NCBI RefSeq assembly: GCF_021922985.1
Contig: NZ_CP040788.1
Location: 434,001 to 498,000, forward strand
DNA: 64,000 bases
Direction: 5' to 3'
Source of the DNA: Clavibacter michiganensis subsp. tessellarius
GTDB lineage: Bacteria > Actinomycetota > Actinomycetes > Actinomycetales > Microbacteriaceae
In this document: piece by piece, positions 1-7,754 of the stretch
Layout: each line of letters opens with the position of its first letter
How positions within the stretch are numbered: the stretch's first letter is position 1
Position numbers and translations under genes: made by a program
Notes under the pieces: generated by a model
Databases searched by the model: none
What the model saw: only the letters and a program-made list of their open reading frames with translations
Told to the model about the DNA's origin: nothing

Positions 1-579
1 GTCCACGTGCCGCTCGAGCAGGCGGAGCGCGCGGGCGTGCTGCGCGGGATCCGGCTCGTGCACGAGGAGCTGCAGCGCGAGGCCCGCGACGAGCGCCTGC
101 AGGTGGTCGGCCTCGTCGTCCGGATGCGCGTCCGGCCGCAGCAGCCCCGCGGCTCGCAGCTGCGCGAGCTGCGTGAGGCACGTCTCGCGCGCGGCCGCGT
201 GGGCGGCCCGGCGCACCTCGCGGAGGCGCGGGTGCGACGCGGCGTCGGCGTGCAGCGCGGCCGTGACCTCGGCCTCCGCGCGGCGCTCGTCGTCGAGCGG
301 GAGCCGCTCCGCGAGCACCTGGACCGTGCGGCGCCGGGCGTCCGGCTCGGAGCGGCGGCGCGCGGTGCGGGCGGCGACCCGGCGGCCGACGAGCGCGGTC
401 GCGTGGGCCATCAGCTCGATCCGCGTGGGGAACGAGTGCCGCAGCGACCCGGTGCTGAGGCCCGCCTCCGCCGCGACCGTGCGCACGGACACGCCGCTCG
501 CGCCGTCCCGGCGGATGACGCGCCAGACGGCCTCGGCGAGCTCGTCCTCGCGGCGCGCGCGGTCGATCAGGCGGGGCAT
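1..579 (-). CDS. TetR family regulator, C-terminus cut by window edge
   Basis: The reading frame starts at the ATG at 579 and stays open to base 1, giving 193 residues with no stop, so the gene continues outside the window. The first 50 residues form a TetR_N helix-turn-helix: a helix ending in a DGASGVSVRTVAAEAGLSTG recognition region followed by SLRHSFP. The rest is the alpha-helical ligand-binding domain, rich in Arg and Ala. It is transcribed away from the carboxylesterase at 656, with 76 bases between them, so it probably represses itself and that esterase (inference from divergent layout). No Shine-Dalgarno is present; TACCGT lies 6 nt before the start. Family assignment is firm, the ligand is unknown. 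Confidence 0.85.
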   Translation of the reverse strand, partial: MPRLIDRARREDELAEAVWRVIRRDGASGVSVRTVAAEAGLSTGSLRHSFPTRIELMAHATALVGRRVAARTARRRSEPDARRRTVQVLAERLPLDDERRAEAEVTAALHADAASHPRLREVRRAAHAAARETCLTQLAQLRAAGLLRPDAHPDDEADHLQALVAGLALQLLVHEPDPAQHARALRLLERHVD

Positions 580-585
580 GGCGTC

Positions 586-591
586 ACGGTA
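586..591 (-). promoter_or_regulatory. -10 hexamer of leaderless tetR
   Basis: On the minus strand TACCGT is followed by six bases and then the ATG at 579, the spacing expected if transcription starts at the A of the start codon. Confidence 0.6.
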
Positions 592-642
592 GCACCGGCG
601 TCCGGCGGCTCCCGGGCGGCCCGGCGAACGCGTCGCGAACGG

Positions 643-648
643 TAGCGT
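643..648 (+). promoter_or_regulatory. -10 hexamer of leaderless esterase gene
   Basis: TAGCGT is followed by seven bases and the ATG at 656, and there is no Shine-Dalgarno. It faces the tetR promoter, so a single operator between them could cover both. Confidence 0.6.
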
Positions 649-655
649 CGATCGG

Positions 656-1972
656 ATGCGCCCCTTCACGCCGCCCTGCGGCCCCGTGGTCGGCTGGGCC
701 GACGGCGAGGTCGTGCGGGCCACCGGCATCCCGTACGCCACCGCCGACCGGTTCGCCCCGCCCGTCCCGCACGCCGACTGGAGCCAGCCGCTCGACGCGA
801 CCGCGTGGGCGCCCGCCTGCCCGCAGGCGCCCATGGCGGAGCTCGACGCCGTGCTCGGCGACTTCGCCGGCCTCCGGGTCGACGAGGACTGCCTGCGCGT
901 CTCCGTCACGATGCCGCGCGACGTCGCGCCGGACGCGGCGCTGCCGGTCATGGTCTGGATCCACGGCGGCTCGTACGTCGCGGGCGCGGGAGACGTGCCG
1001 ATCATGGATCCGGCGCCGCTCGTCGCCGAGCAGCGCGTGGTCGTCGTCACCGTCACCTACCGGCTGGGCCTTCTCGGCTACCTCGGCGACGGCGCCGGCC
1101 GCCCCGCGAACCTCGGCCTCCTCGACCAGCTGGAGGCCCTCCGCTGGGTGGCCCGCAACATCCGCGCGTTCGGCGGGGACCCCGCTCGCGTGACGGCCTT
1201 CGGGCAGTCCGCTGGCGGCGACGCGGTCGCGCACCTGATGGCGCTCCCGGAGGCGGCGGGGCTCTTCCGCCGCGCCATCGTGCAGAGCGCGCCCCTCGGC
1301 ATCTCCCGCGGACGGCGGCGGATGAACGCGGCCATGGCCCGCGCCTCCCGCGACCTCACGGCCGACATGCCCGTCGAGGACGTGGTCGCGCGGCAGGCGG
1401 CCGTCGAGCGCGTCGCGGCGCCGTACGGCCTCATCGGCGCGATGCCGTTCGGCACCCAGTACGGGCACGCGCCGCTGCCGCCGGAGTCGCGCCTCGACGC
1501 GGCGTGGGACCGCGCGGCGCCCGGCGTCGACGTCCTGATCGGCTACACAGCGGAGGAGGCGCGGCTGTTCCTGCCCGGCATCCCGTGGCTCGCGCGCCTG
1601 ACACGGACGCCCGTGCTGGGGCCGCTCGTGCGGCGGGCGGCCGTCGCGGCGGTCACGGGGATCATCTACGGCGTGCCGGGCCGCCGCTTCGCCCGCCGGC
1701 ACGCGCGCGCGGGCGGCACCGCGCACCGCTACGTGATCCGCTGGTCGGCCCCCGGCAGCCCGCTCGGCGCCGCCCACACCGTCGACCTGCCGCTCCTGTT
1801 CGGCGACGAGGAGGCCTGGCGCGGCGCGGGGCTGCTCGCGGGGGCGCCGTGGGAGGGGATCCAGCGCGACGCCCGCCGGGTGCGGCAGGTGTGGGGCGAC
1901 TTCGCACGCGGCCGCATCCCCACCCGGCAGCTCGTCCCGGGCGTGCTGGAGCTGCGGCGCGTCGACGGGTAG
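656..1972 (+). CDS. type B carboxylesterase
   Basis: This 438-residue alpha/beta hydrolase should hydrolyse carboxylic esters. It carries the oxyanion-hole HGGS near residue 103, the nucleophile elbow GQSAGG with Ser185, a GYTAEEARLF segment supplying the acidic residue, and a His near 374 in the AAHTVDLPLLFG region, the usual order for type B carboxylesterases. It is shorter than many relatives (about 500 residues) and has no signal peptide, so it is probably cytoplasmic. The ATG at 656 is chosen because TAGCGT lies 7 nt upstream, a leaderless arrangement. It is opposite a TetR regulator that probably controls it. The substrate cannot be told. Confidence 0.9.
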   Translation: MRPFTPPCGPVVGWADGEVVRATGIPYATADRFAPPVPHADWSQPLDATAWAPACPQAPMAELDAVLGDFAGLRVDEDCLRVSVTMPRDVAPDAALPVMVWIHGGSYVAGAGDVPIMDPAPLVAEQRVVVVTVTYRLGLLGYLGDGAGRPANLGLLDQLEALRWVARNIRAFGGDPARVTAFGQSAGGDAVAHLMALPEAAGLFRRAIVQSAPLGISRGRRRMNAAMARASRDLTADMPVEDVVARQAAVERVAAPYGLIGAMPFGTQYGHAPLPPESRLDAAWDRAAPGVDVLIGYTAEEARLFLPGIPWLARLTRTPVLGPLVRRAAVAAVTGIIYGVPGRRFARRHARAGGTAHRYVIRWSAPGSPLGAAHTVDLPLLFGDEEAWRGAGLLAGAPWEGIQRDARRVRQVWGDFARGRIPTRQLVPGVLELRRVDG

Positions 1973-2031
1973 GCCCGCGGCACCCGCTCGGGGGCCGTGC
2001 CGCGCCCGCCGTTGGGGCGTGGTGTCGGGCA

Positions 2032-2073
2032 GGCTGGGCGGGTCCGGATCCGGATCCGGACGCCCGCCCAGCC
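2032..2073. terminator. long inverted repeat, likely terminator of the esterase gene
   Basis: An 11-bp arm (2032-2042) pairs perfectly with 2063-2073. The interior 2043-2060 is itself an 18-bp perfect palindrome containing two GGATCC sites. It sits 60 bases after the esterase stop and before the next gene. There is no clear U-tract. Confidence 0.55.
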
Positions 2074-2107
2074 GAGCCGCCCGCACCGAGCCGCCACCAG
2101 GAGCCCC

Positions 2108-2890
2108 GTGTCCACGTCGAAGCCGTCCCGCACCGCCCGCGAGCGCCGCGGGCACATGATCTTCACCGGCGTCATCATCGCCGTCGTCCTCGTCTTCGCG
2201 GCATCCGCCGTGCTCCGCCCGGGCGCCGTGCCGTTGTGGGCCTTCCTCGGGCTGACGGCCGCGGGCATCGCCGTGGCGCTCGTCGGCTACGCCGCGGGGA
2301 ACCACTGGATCCGCCTGCTGCTGGTGGTCGTCGTGCTGGGGGTCGTGCTCGCGCTCACCGCCGCGTCCATGGTCGCCGCCTCCGTGCCGTTCGCGGCGGG
2401 CGCGTTCGTCGGCGGCCTCCTCTCCCGCGACGAGTGGCCGTGGCGCCGGACCCCGGAGGAGCGGCTGCGCGAGAGCCAGCCGCGGTCGCTCGCGAGCATC
2501 GGGCCGTGGTCGGGATCCGGCCTCCGGGCGACGCTCGCGGACGTGCCGATCGGGCGGCGCCGGGAGACGGAGACGGGCGTGCTGCTGGAGGCCGGGGACG
2601 TGGCGCAGCGCTTCCGCGTCGACGAGCTGCACCGCCTGGCGAACGGCCGCGGCGACATGGCGGAGTCGGTCGACGCCGACCGTCCGGAGGTGCCGGACGG
2701 CACCGTCTACCTCGTCCGCGTCGACACGGCGTCGCCCGACTCGATCATCGGCGAGGTGCTCGTCGGCCTCCCCGGGGACGCGCTCGCGCTCGTGCCCATC
2801 GGCGATCCGATGACCGGCCCCGTCGCCGTGCTCACGGGATCCGACGCCGCGTCCTTCCGCGCCTGGGTGACGGCGATCCCCGCGCCCTGA
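2108..2890 (+). CDS. membrane protein of unknown function
   Basis: The start is the GTG at 2108, preceded by AGGAGCC; an upstream in-frame ATG at 1997 would have to read through the inverted repeat. The 260-residue product has about three hydrophobic segments between residues 15 and 105 (starting IFTGVIIAVVLVFAASAV) and a soluble C-terminal half of roughly 150 residues that begins after the SRDEWPWRRTPEERLRES stretch. The soluble part has no motif I recognise. It follows the esterase after a strong hairpin and ends 13 bases from a gene on the other strand, so it is likely transcribed alone. Function unknown. Confidence 0.7.
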   Translation: MSTSKPSRTARERRGHMIFTGVIIAVVLVFAASAVLRPGAVPLWAFLGLTAAGIAVALVGYAAGNHWIRLLLVVVVLGVVLALTAASMVAASVPFAAGAFVGGLLSRDEWPWRRTPEERLRESQPRSLASIGPWSGSGLRATLADVPIGRRRETETGVLLEAGDVAQRFRVDELHRLANGRGDMAESVDADRPEVPDGTVYLVRVDTASPDSIIGEVLVGLPGDALALVPIGDPMTGPVAVLTGSDAASFRAWVTAIPAP

Positions 2891-2903
2891 GCGGCGCGCG
2901 ACC

Positions 2904-3764
2904 TCAGGGCAGGGCGGCGACGACCGCGGCCACCACGTCCGGATCCGTCACGGGCACCATGTGCTCGGACCGCGGCGCCGGGATCCACGCGCCGTCGGCA
3001 GCGGCAGCGGCCGACGCCCGATGCGCGCGCACGAGGTCGGCCCGCTGCCGTCGGGTGAGCGCGCGGTACGCCGTGCCCGAGATCACGCGGACGGGCACGC
3101 CGGGGAGCGTCGCCGTGGTGCCGGGGTGCACAGCCACAGCCTGGAGGCCGGGCAGGAGGTGCCGCTGCTCGGCCGCGGTGGCGCGCGCGGCGCCGACCGA
3201 ACCCGCCGCGGCGACGGCGTCCGCGAGGAGGGGCGCGGGCAGCCCGGCCAGAGCGATCCGGTGCAGCGGCGCGAGCAGGCCGACGCGGGCGAGCGGCACG
3301 AGCAGTGCGGCCTGCGCGGCGAAGGCGGTCCGCACGGCGCGCGTCGCGTAGGTGCGGGCGCGCTCGTCGCTCGGGTCCACCAGCACGACGCCGGCGGTCG
3401 GCAGCCCCCGCGCGATCCGCCGCGCCGCCGCCACGCGCACGATCGGCCCGCCCCAGCTGTGCCCGACGAGCACGAGGCGGCGATGCGGGAACGCGGCGAT
3501 CACCGCCTCGAGGTCGTCGGCGAGGCGGGCGAGGTCCCGCGGCGCCGGATCGGGGTCGCTGGATCCGAGGCCCGCGCGGTCGTAGGCGACGACGCGGTGG
3601 GAGCGCGCGAGGATCCCGTGCACGAGACCCCAGGTGAGGCCGCTGCCGCCGAGGCCGGCCTCCAGGACGACGAGGTCGTCGCCGACGCCGTCGACCATCG
3701 CGCGGAGGCGGCGACCGTCCGGCGTCGTGACCGCGACGTCGCGCCCGAGGAGGCCGCCGCTCAT
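2904..3764 (-). CDS. alpha/beta hydrolase
   Basis: A 286-residue alpha/beta-fold hydrolase: LEAGLGGSG supplies the oxyanion region, GHSWGG is the nucleophile elbow, and the histidine is probably in the SEHMVPVTDPD segment near the C-terminus. VVLVDPSDERA fits the acid-bearing strand. There is no signal peptide. The ATG at 3764 is used because it overlaps the stop of the upstream acetyltransferase in an ATGA, indicating translational coupling. The family includes esterases, haloalkane dehalogenases and lactonases, and the substrate cannot be assigned. Confidence 0.85.
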   Translation of the reverse strand: MSGGLLGRDVAVTTPDGRRLRAMVDGVGDDLVVLEAGLGGSGLTWGLVHGILARSHRVVAYDRAGLGSSDPDPAPRDLARLADDLEAVIAAFPHRRLVLVGHSWGGPIVRVAAARRIARGLPTAGVVLVDPSDERARTYATRAVRTAFAAQAALLVPLARVGLLAPLHRIALAGLPAPLLADAVAAAGSVGAARATAAEQRHLLPGLQAVAVHPGTTATLPGVPVRVISGTAYRALTRRQRADLVRAHRASAAAAADGAWIPAPRSEHMVPVTDPDVVAAVVAALP

Positions 3765-4327
3765 GCGAGCACGGGCCACGTCCGTGGCGTGCGGCCGTCC
3801 GTCGCGAGGAGCCCCGCGAGCCAGTCGTCCTCGCGGCCGTCGCGGCCCGTCGCGCCGAGGCGGGCCACGCCCTCGAAGCGGAAGCCGAGCGCGCGGGCGA
3901 CCGCGGCGGATCCGGCGTTCCCGGCGAACGCGCGCCAGCCGATCCGGATGAGCCCGAGGCCGGCGGACGCGTCGAACGCGTGGTCGACGACGGCGGCCGC
4001 GGCCTCCCGCATCAGCCCGCGACCCCGTGCGTGCGGCGCCAGCCAGTAGCCGATCTCCGCGGCGCCCTCCGCGACCTCGCTCAGCCCGACCGTGCCGACG
4101 AACGCGTCGCCGTCGAGCACGGCCCAGGTGAGGCGCTCGCCCGACGCCCAGCCGTCGGCGCAGAAGCCGGTGACGTAGGAGAGCGCGTCGTCGCGCGCGT
4201 ACGGCGCGGGGACGGGCACGTAGCGCTGGATCGCCGGGTCCCGGCAGGCGGCGGCGATCGCGTCGACGTCGTCGAGCGCGGGCGGGCGCAGCGTCAGGCG
4301 CGGGGTGCGGAGGGTGACGGGATCCAT
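3761..4327 (-). CDS. GNAT acetyltransferase, RimJ/RimL-like
   Basis: This 188-residue protein matches the RimJ/RimL group of GNAT N-acetyltransferases: an N-terminal LRTPRLTLRPPALDDVDAI segment, the acetyl-CoA-binding RGRGLMREA motif after GYWLAPHA, and the closing NAGSAAVARALGF segment typical of the group. It would transfer acetyl from acetyl-CoA to a protein N-terminus or small amine; the substrate is unknown. Its stop overlaps the hydrolase start by four bases, so the two form an operon with this gene first. TAGCGT 6 nt upstream of the ATG and the lack of a Shine-Dalgarno suggest a leaderless message. Confidence 0.88.
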   Translation of the reverse strand: MDPVTLRTPRLTLRPPALDDVDAIAAACRDPAIQRYVPVPAPYARDDALSYVTGFCADGWASGERLTWAVLDGDAFVGTVGLSEVAEGAAEIGYWLAPHARGRGLMREAAAAVVDHAFDASAGLGLIRIGWRAFAGNAGSAAVARALGFRFEGVARLGATGRDGREDDWLAGLLATDGRTPRTWPVLA

Positions 4328-4333
4328 CGGCCC

Positions 4334-4339
4334 ACGCTA
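4334..4339 (-). promoter_or_regulatory. -10 hexamer of leaderless GNAT gene
   Basis: TAGCGT on the minus strand, six bases, then the ATG at 4327. Confidence 0.6.
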
Positions 4340-4374
4340 TCGGCCGCGCACCCGGCGACCGCGACCGCATGCGA

Positions 4375-4411
4375 CGACGGCCCGCCCCCTGCGGCAGGGG
4401 ACGGGCCGTCG
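4375..4411 (-). terminator. terminator of the DEAD-box helicase gene
   Basis: Arms 4375-4384 and 4402-4411 (10 bp) plus 4386-4391 and 4395-4400 (6 bp) form a 16-bp stem with one C/A mismatch and a three-base loop. It lies 15 bases beyond the helicase stop. Confidence 0.75.
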
Positions 4412-4425
4412 GGCGTGCGACGCGA

Positions 4426-6186
4426 TCAGTCGCGGGGCTTGCGACCCCGGCGCTCGGGGGCGGCGCCGCGCTCGGCGGCACGGGGCCCGCCGCGGTCGGG
4501 GCGGATGTCGATCGGCCGGCCGTTGATGAGCGTGCTGGCGAGGCGGTCGAGCCGGTCCTGCGGCAGGCCGGCCGGCAGCTCGACGAGCGAGAAGTCCGGG
4601 CGGATGTCGATGTGCCCGAAGTCCTCGCGGCTGAAGCCGCCCTCGTTGGCGAGCGCGCCGACGATCTGGCGGGGCTCGACGCGGTGACGGCGGCCGACGT
4701 CGATGCGGTAGGTGGCCATGTTGCCGCTGCCGCGCGCGGGGCGGGCGCGACGCTCGCCGCGGTCGTCGCCGTCGCGGCCCGGGCGGTCGTCGCGGCGCTC
4801 GCGCTCGACGCGCGGCGGGCGGAGGTCGTCGGCCGAGAGCAGGAGCGGGGTGTCGCCCTGCGCCACGATCGCGAGCGCGGCGGCGACGTCGGACTCGACG
4901 ACGTCGTGGTGGTTCACGTAGTGGCCCACGATGTCGCGGAACGCGTCGAGGCGCTCGCGGTCCTGCAGGGCGGCCGTGATCGCGTCGTCGAAGCGCGTGA
5001 GGCGGGTGACGTTGACGTCCTCGGCGCTCGGCATGCGCATCTCGGTGAGCGGCTGGCGGGTGGCCTTCTCGATGGCGGTGAGGAGGCGGCGCTCGCGCGG
5101 CGTGACGAAGCTGATCGCCGCGCCGCTGCGTCCGGCGCGGCCCGTGCGGCCGATGCGGTGCACGTACGACTCGGTGTCGATGGGGATGTCGTAGTTGACG
5201 ACGTGGCTGATGCGGTCGACGTCGAGGCCGCGGGCCGCGACGTCGGTGGCGACGAGGATGTCGAGCTTGCCCGACTTCAGCTGCTCGACCGTGCGCTCGC
5301 GCTGGGCCTGCGCGACGTCGCCCGAGATGGCGGCGGCCGCGTAGCCGCGGGCGCGGAGCTTCTCGGCGAGCGTCTCCGTCTCGTTCTTCGTGCGGACGAA
5401 CACGATCATGCCCTCGAAGTTCTCGGTCTCGAGGATGCGCGTGAGCGCGTCGACCTTCTGCGGGTACGACACCATCAGGTAGCGCTGCGTGGTGTTCGCG
5501 GAGGTCGTGGTCTTGTTCTTGACCGTGATCTCCTCGGGGTCCTGCAGGTACTTGCCCGAGATGCGGCGGATCTGCGCGGGCATCGTGGCCGAGAACAGCG
5601 CGATCTGCTTCGACTTCGGGGTGTCCGCGAGGATCGTCTCCACGTCCTCCGCGAAGCCCATCTTGAGCATCTCGTCGGCCTCGTCGAGCACGAGGAACTT
5701 CAGCTGCGACAGGTCGAGGGTGCCCTTGTCGAGGTGGTCCATGATGCGGCCGGGGGTGCCGACGACCACGTGCACGCCGCGGCGGAGCGCCGACAGCTGC
5801 ACGCCGTAGCCCTGGCCGCCGTAGACGGGCAGCACGTGCACGCCGCGCATGCCGGACGCGTAGCGCTCGAACGCCTCGCACACCTGGAGCGCGAGCTCGC
5901 GGGTGGGCGCGAGCACGAGGGCCTGCGGCGTCTTCTGCGAGACGTCGAGGTTGGAGAGGATCGGCAGCGCGAACGCGGCCGTCTTGCCCGTGCCGGTCTG
6001 GGCGACGCCGAGGACGTCGCGGCCGGAGAGGAGGGAGGGGATGGTGGCGGCCTGGATGGCCGAGGGGGTCTCGTAGCCGACGTCCTTGAGGGCCTTGAGA
6101 ACGGGGTCGGACAGGCCGAGGTCGCTGAAGGTCGTGCGGGGGGCGGCGTCCGCGTCGGGGGTGGATGCGGTGTCGTCAGTGCTCAT
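4426..6186 (-). CDS. deaD: DEAD-box ATP-dependent RNA helicase (DeaD/CsdA type)
   Basis: The 586-residue protein has all core motifs in order: FSDLGLSDPVLKAL Q-motif region, AQTGTGKT (motif I), PTRELALQV, GTPGRI, DEAD, SAT, then the second RecA domain with VATDVAARGLDVD and HRIGRTGRAGR. After a basic Arg/Asp-rich linker it ends in a DbpA-type RNA-binding domain (GALANEGGFSREDFGHIDI) and a basic tail. That C-terminal domain points to structured RNA remodelling in ribosome assembly or cold adaptation, as for DeaD/CsdA. TACCGT 6 nt before the ATG and no Shine-Dalgarno suggest a leaderless transcript. It ends in a strong hairpin, so it is monocistronic. Confidence 0.95.
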   Translation of the reverse strand: MSTDDTASTPDADAAPRTTFSDLGLSDPVLKALKDVGYETPSAIQAATIPSLLSGRDVLGVAQTGTGKTAAFALPILSNLDVSQKTPQALVLAPTRELALQVCEAFERYASGMRGVHVLPVYGGQGYGVQLSALRRGVHVVVGTPGRIMDHLDKGTLDLSQLKFLVLDEADEMLKMGFAEDVETILADTPKSKQIALFSATMPAQIRRISGKYLQDPEEITVKNKTTTSANTTQRYLMVSYPQKVDALTRILETENFEGMIVFVRTKNETETLAEKLRARGYAAAAISGDVAQAQRERTVEQLKSGKLDILVATDVAARGLDVDRISHVVNYDIPIDTESYVHRIGRTGRAGRSGAAISFVTPRERRLLTAIEKATRQPLTEMRMPSAEDVNVTRLTRFDDAITAALQDRERLDAFRDIVGHYVNHHDVVESDVAAALAIVAQGDTPLLLSADDLRPPRVERERRDDRPGRDGDDRGERRARPARGSGNMATYRIDVGRRHRVEPRQIVGALANEGGFSREDFGHIDIRPDFSLVELPAGLPQDRLDRLASTLINGRPIDIRPDRGGPRAAERGAAPERRGRKPRD

Positions 6187-6192
6187 GCCTCA

Positions 6193-6198
6193 ACGGTA
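6193..6198 (-). promoter_or_regulatory. -10 hexamer of leaderless deaD
   Basis: TACCGT on the minus strand, six bases, then the ATG at 6186. Confidence 0.6.
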
Positions 6199-6249
6199 GG
6201 GGGTCCGGGGGGGCGTCGCGCCCCACCCGGGCGGATCCGGGGACGCGGG

Positions 6250-7110
6250 TCAGCGGGGCCGGCGCCCGACGTAGGCGGTGCGGGTGCCGCGGAGGCGGAG
6301 GCCGGGGATGCGCGCGAGGGCGTGCGGCCCGTCCGCGTCGAGGAGGGCGTCGAGCGCCGCGACGTCCGCCGGCGCGAGGCGGTCGGCGGAGCGGGCGCGG
6401 ACGCGGGCCAGCCACGCGCGGGCGTAGGGGAGCGTGGCGGCGGCGGCGATCGGATCCGCGGGGTCGGGGGCGAGGGGGAAGGTGCGGGTCGCGACGTCGA
6501 CGAGGCCCACGTCGCGGAGCCACGGGGCCCAGTCCGGGTGCGACGGACCGCCCGTGCCGCCGTGCGTGACGGCGTCGTCGAGGCGGTCGGCGAGGCCCGG
6601 GCCCGCGAGGTCGGGCCCGAGGTCGAGGTCGTCCGGCAGGAAGCGCGGCGGCCCGTCCATCTCCACGACGGCGACGAGGCCGCCCGGCGCGAGGCCGTCG
6701 TGGATCCGGCGGAGGAGGCCAGCCGGGTCCCGCACCTCATGCAGCACGAGCGAGGCCCACACGACGTCGGCGGGCGGGAGCGCGGGCCAGGCGTCGTCGA
6801 GGTCGGCGCGCACGGGGCGGATCCGGTCGGCGAGGCCGTCGACGACCGCGCGCTCGGCGACCCGGTCGAGCATGGCCTCGCTCGCGTCGACGGCGACCAC
6901 CTCGGCCCGGTCGAAGCGCCGGGCCAGCGCGACGGATCCCGTGCCCGTCCCGGCGCCGATGTCGACGACGACGCGGCCGGCGGTGTCGCGGGCGAGGCCG
7001 CGGATCCACGTGGTCACCTCGAGGAGGTGGCGGTGCAGGATCCGCGCGTCGAGGTCGAGGAGGGCGGCGAGCGACGGGTCGGCCGGGGCGTGCGCGTGGT
7101 GGTGGGGCAT
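6250..7110 (-). CDS. class I SAM-dependent methyltransferase
   Basis: The 286-residue protein has the class I methyltransferase fold: motif I VVDIGAGTGTGSVALA, the acidic strand-2 end VVAVDAS, the VRADLDD segment and VVWASLVLHEV for post-I motifs. The N-terminus is His-rich (MPHHHAHAP). The C-terminal third is probably the substrate lid. It is divergent from an XRE-cupin regulator with 47 bases between, so that regulator may control it. GAGCAT lies 6 nt before the ATG, a weak fit to the leaderless pattern of this window. Substrate unknown. Confidence 0.85.
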   Translation of the reverse strand: MPHHHAHAPADPSLAALLDLDARILHRHLLEVTTWIRGLARDTAGRVVVDIGAGTGTGSVALARRFDRAEVVAVDASEAMLDRVAERAVVDGLADRIRPVRADLDDAWPALPPADVVWASLVLHEVRDPAGLLRRIHDGLAPGGLVAVVEMDGPPRFLPDDLDLGPDLAGPGLADRLDDAVTHGGTGGPSHPDWAPWLRDVGLVDVATRTFPLAPDPADPIAAAATLPYARAWLARVRARSADRLAPADVAALDALLDADGPHALARIPGLRLRGTRTAYVGRRPR

Positions 7111-7144
7111 GGATCCATGCTCGCGCGTCGCTGCTCCATGCGCA

Positions 7145-7150
7145 TACGAT
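7145..7150 (+). promoter_or_regulatory. -10 hexamer of leaderless XRE-cupin gene
   Basis: TACGAT, seven bases, then the ATG at 7158. Confidence 0.6.
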
Positions 7151-7157
7151 CTTGCCC

Positions 7158-7754
7158 ATGACGCAAGAGACCGACGTCGACGCCCTCGTCCGCCAGCGCA
7201 TCCGGGGGCTCCGCGAGGCGCGCGGCTGGTCCCTCGACGTGCTCGCGGCGCGCTGCTTCCTCAGCCCGTCGACCCTCAGCCGGATCGAGACCGGCCATCG
7301 CCGCATCGCCCTCGACCAGCTGGTGCCGCTCGCCAAGGCCCTCGACACGACGCTCGACGAGCTCATCGAGTCCGGGGACGACGCCGACGTCGTGATCCGG
7401 CCGCAGAAGGACGTCGAGGCCGGGCGCACCACGTGGGTGCTGTCGCGCGGCGGGGGGAGCGCGTCGGGCGTCTTCGTCGCGAAGATGCGCCTCACCCCGC
7501 GGCGCCCGTTCCCCGTCGAGGAGCTCGGCGTGCACCCCGGCCGCGACTGGTTCACGGTGCTCTCGGGCACGGCGCGGCTGCAGCTGGGGGAGCGGACGAT
7601 CCTCGTGGAGGCCGGCGACGCGGCCGAGTTCTCGACGATGGTGCCGCACGCCATCAGCGCGCACCGCGGGGTCGCGGAGGTGCTCACGATCCTCGACCGC
7701 GACGGGCAGCGGGCGCACCTCGCGACGACCGGGGCCGCGGCGGAGGCGGACTAG
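7158..7754 (+). CDS. XRE-family regulator with C-terminal cupin
   Basis: Residues about 10-65 form an XRE helix-turn-helix (REARGWSLDVLAARCFLSPS, then STLSRIETGHRRIAL). Residues about 115-185 form a small cupin barrel (VHPGRDWFTVLSGTARLQL and the VPHAIS histidine). This architecture is known in regulators that sense a small metabolite with the cupin. A TTG two codons upstream is possible, but ATG 7158 fits the TACGAT -10 with a 7-nt gap. Product is 198 residues. Its stop overlaps the stop of the convergent PASTA-protein gene by four bases. The divergent methyltransferase gene is the likely target. Confidence 0.9.
   Translation: MTQETDVDALVRQRIRGLREARGWSLDVLAARCFLSPSTLSRIETGHRRIALDQLVPLAKALDTTLDELIESGDDADVVIRPQKDVEAGRTTWVLSRGGGSASGVFVAKMRLTPRRPFPVEELGVHPGRDWFTVLSGTARLQLGERTILVEAGDAAEFSTMVPHAISAHRGVAEVLTILDRDGQRAHLATTGAAAEAD

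Noticed and set aside
2108..2110. An earlier ATG at 1997 as start of the 260-residue membrane protein
   Set aside because: It would put the long inverted repeat inside the coding part and adds Arg/Pro-rich residues; GTG 2108 has AGGAGCC upstream.
805..3351. A very long open frame (848 codons) over the esterase gene and beyond
   Set aside because: It is Arg/Pro/Ala-rich, in the shifted frame of a clear esterase gene and crosses several real genes on both strands; high GC makes such frames open by chance.
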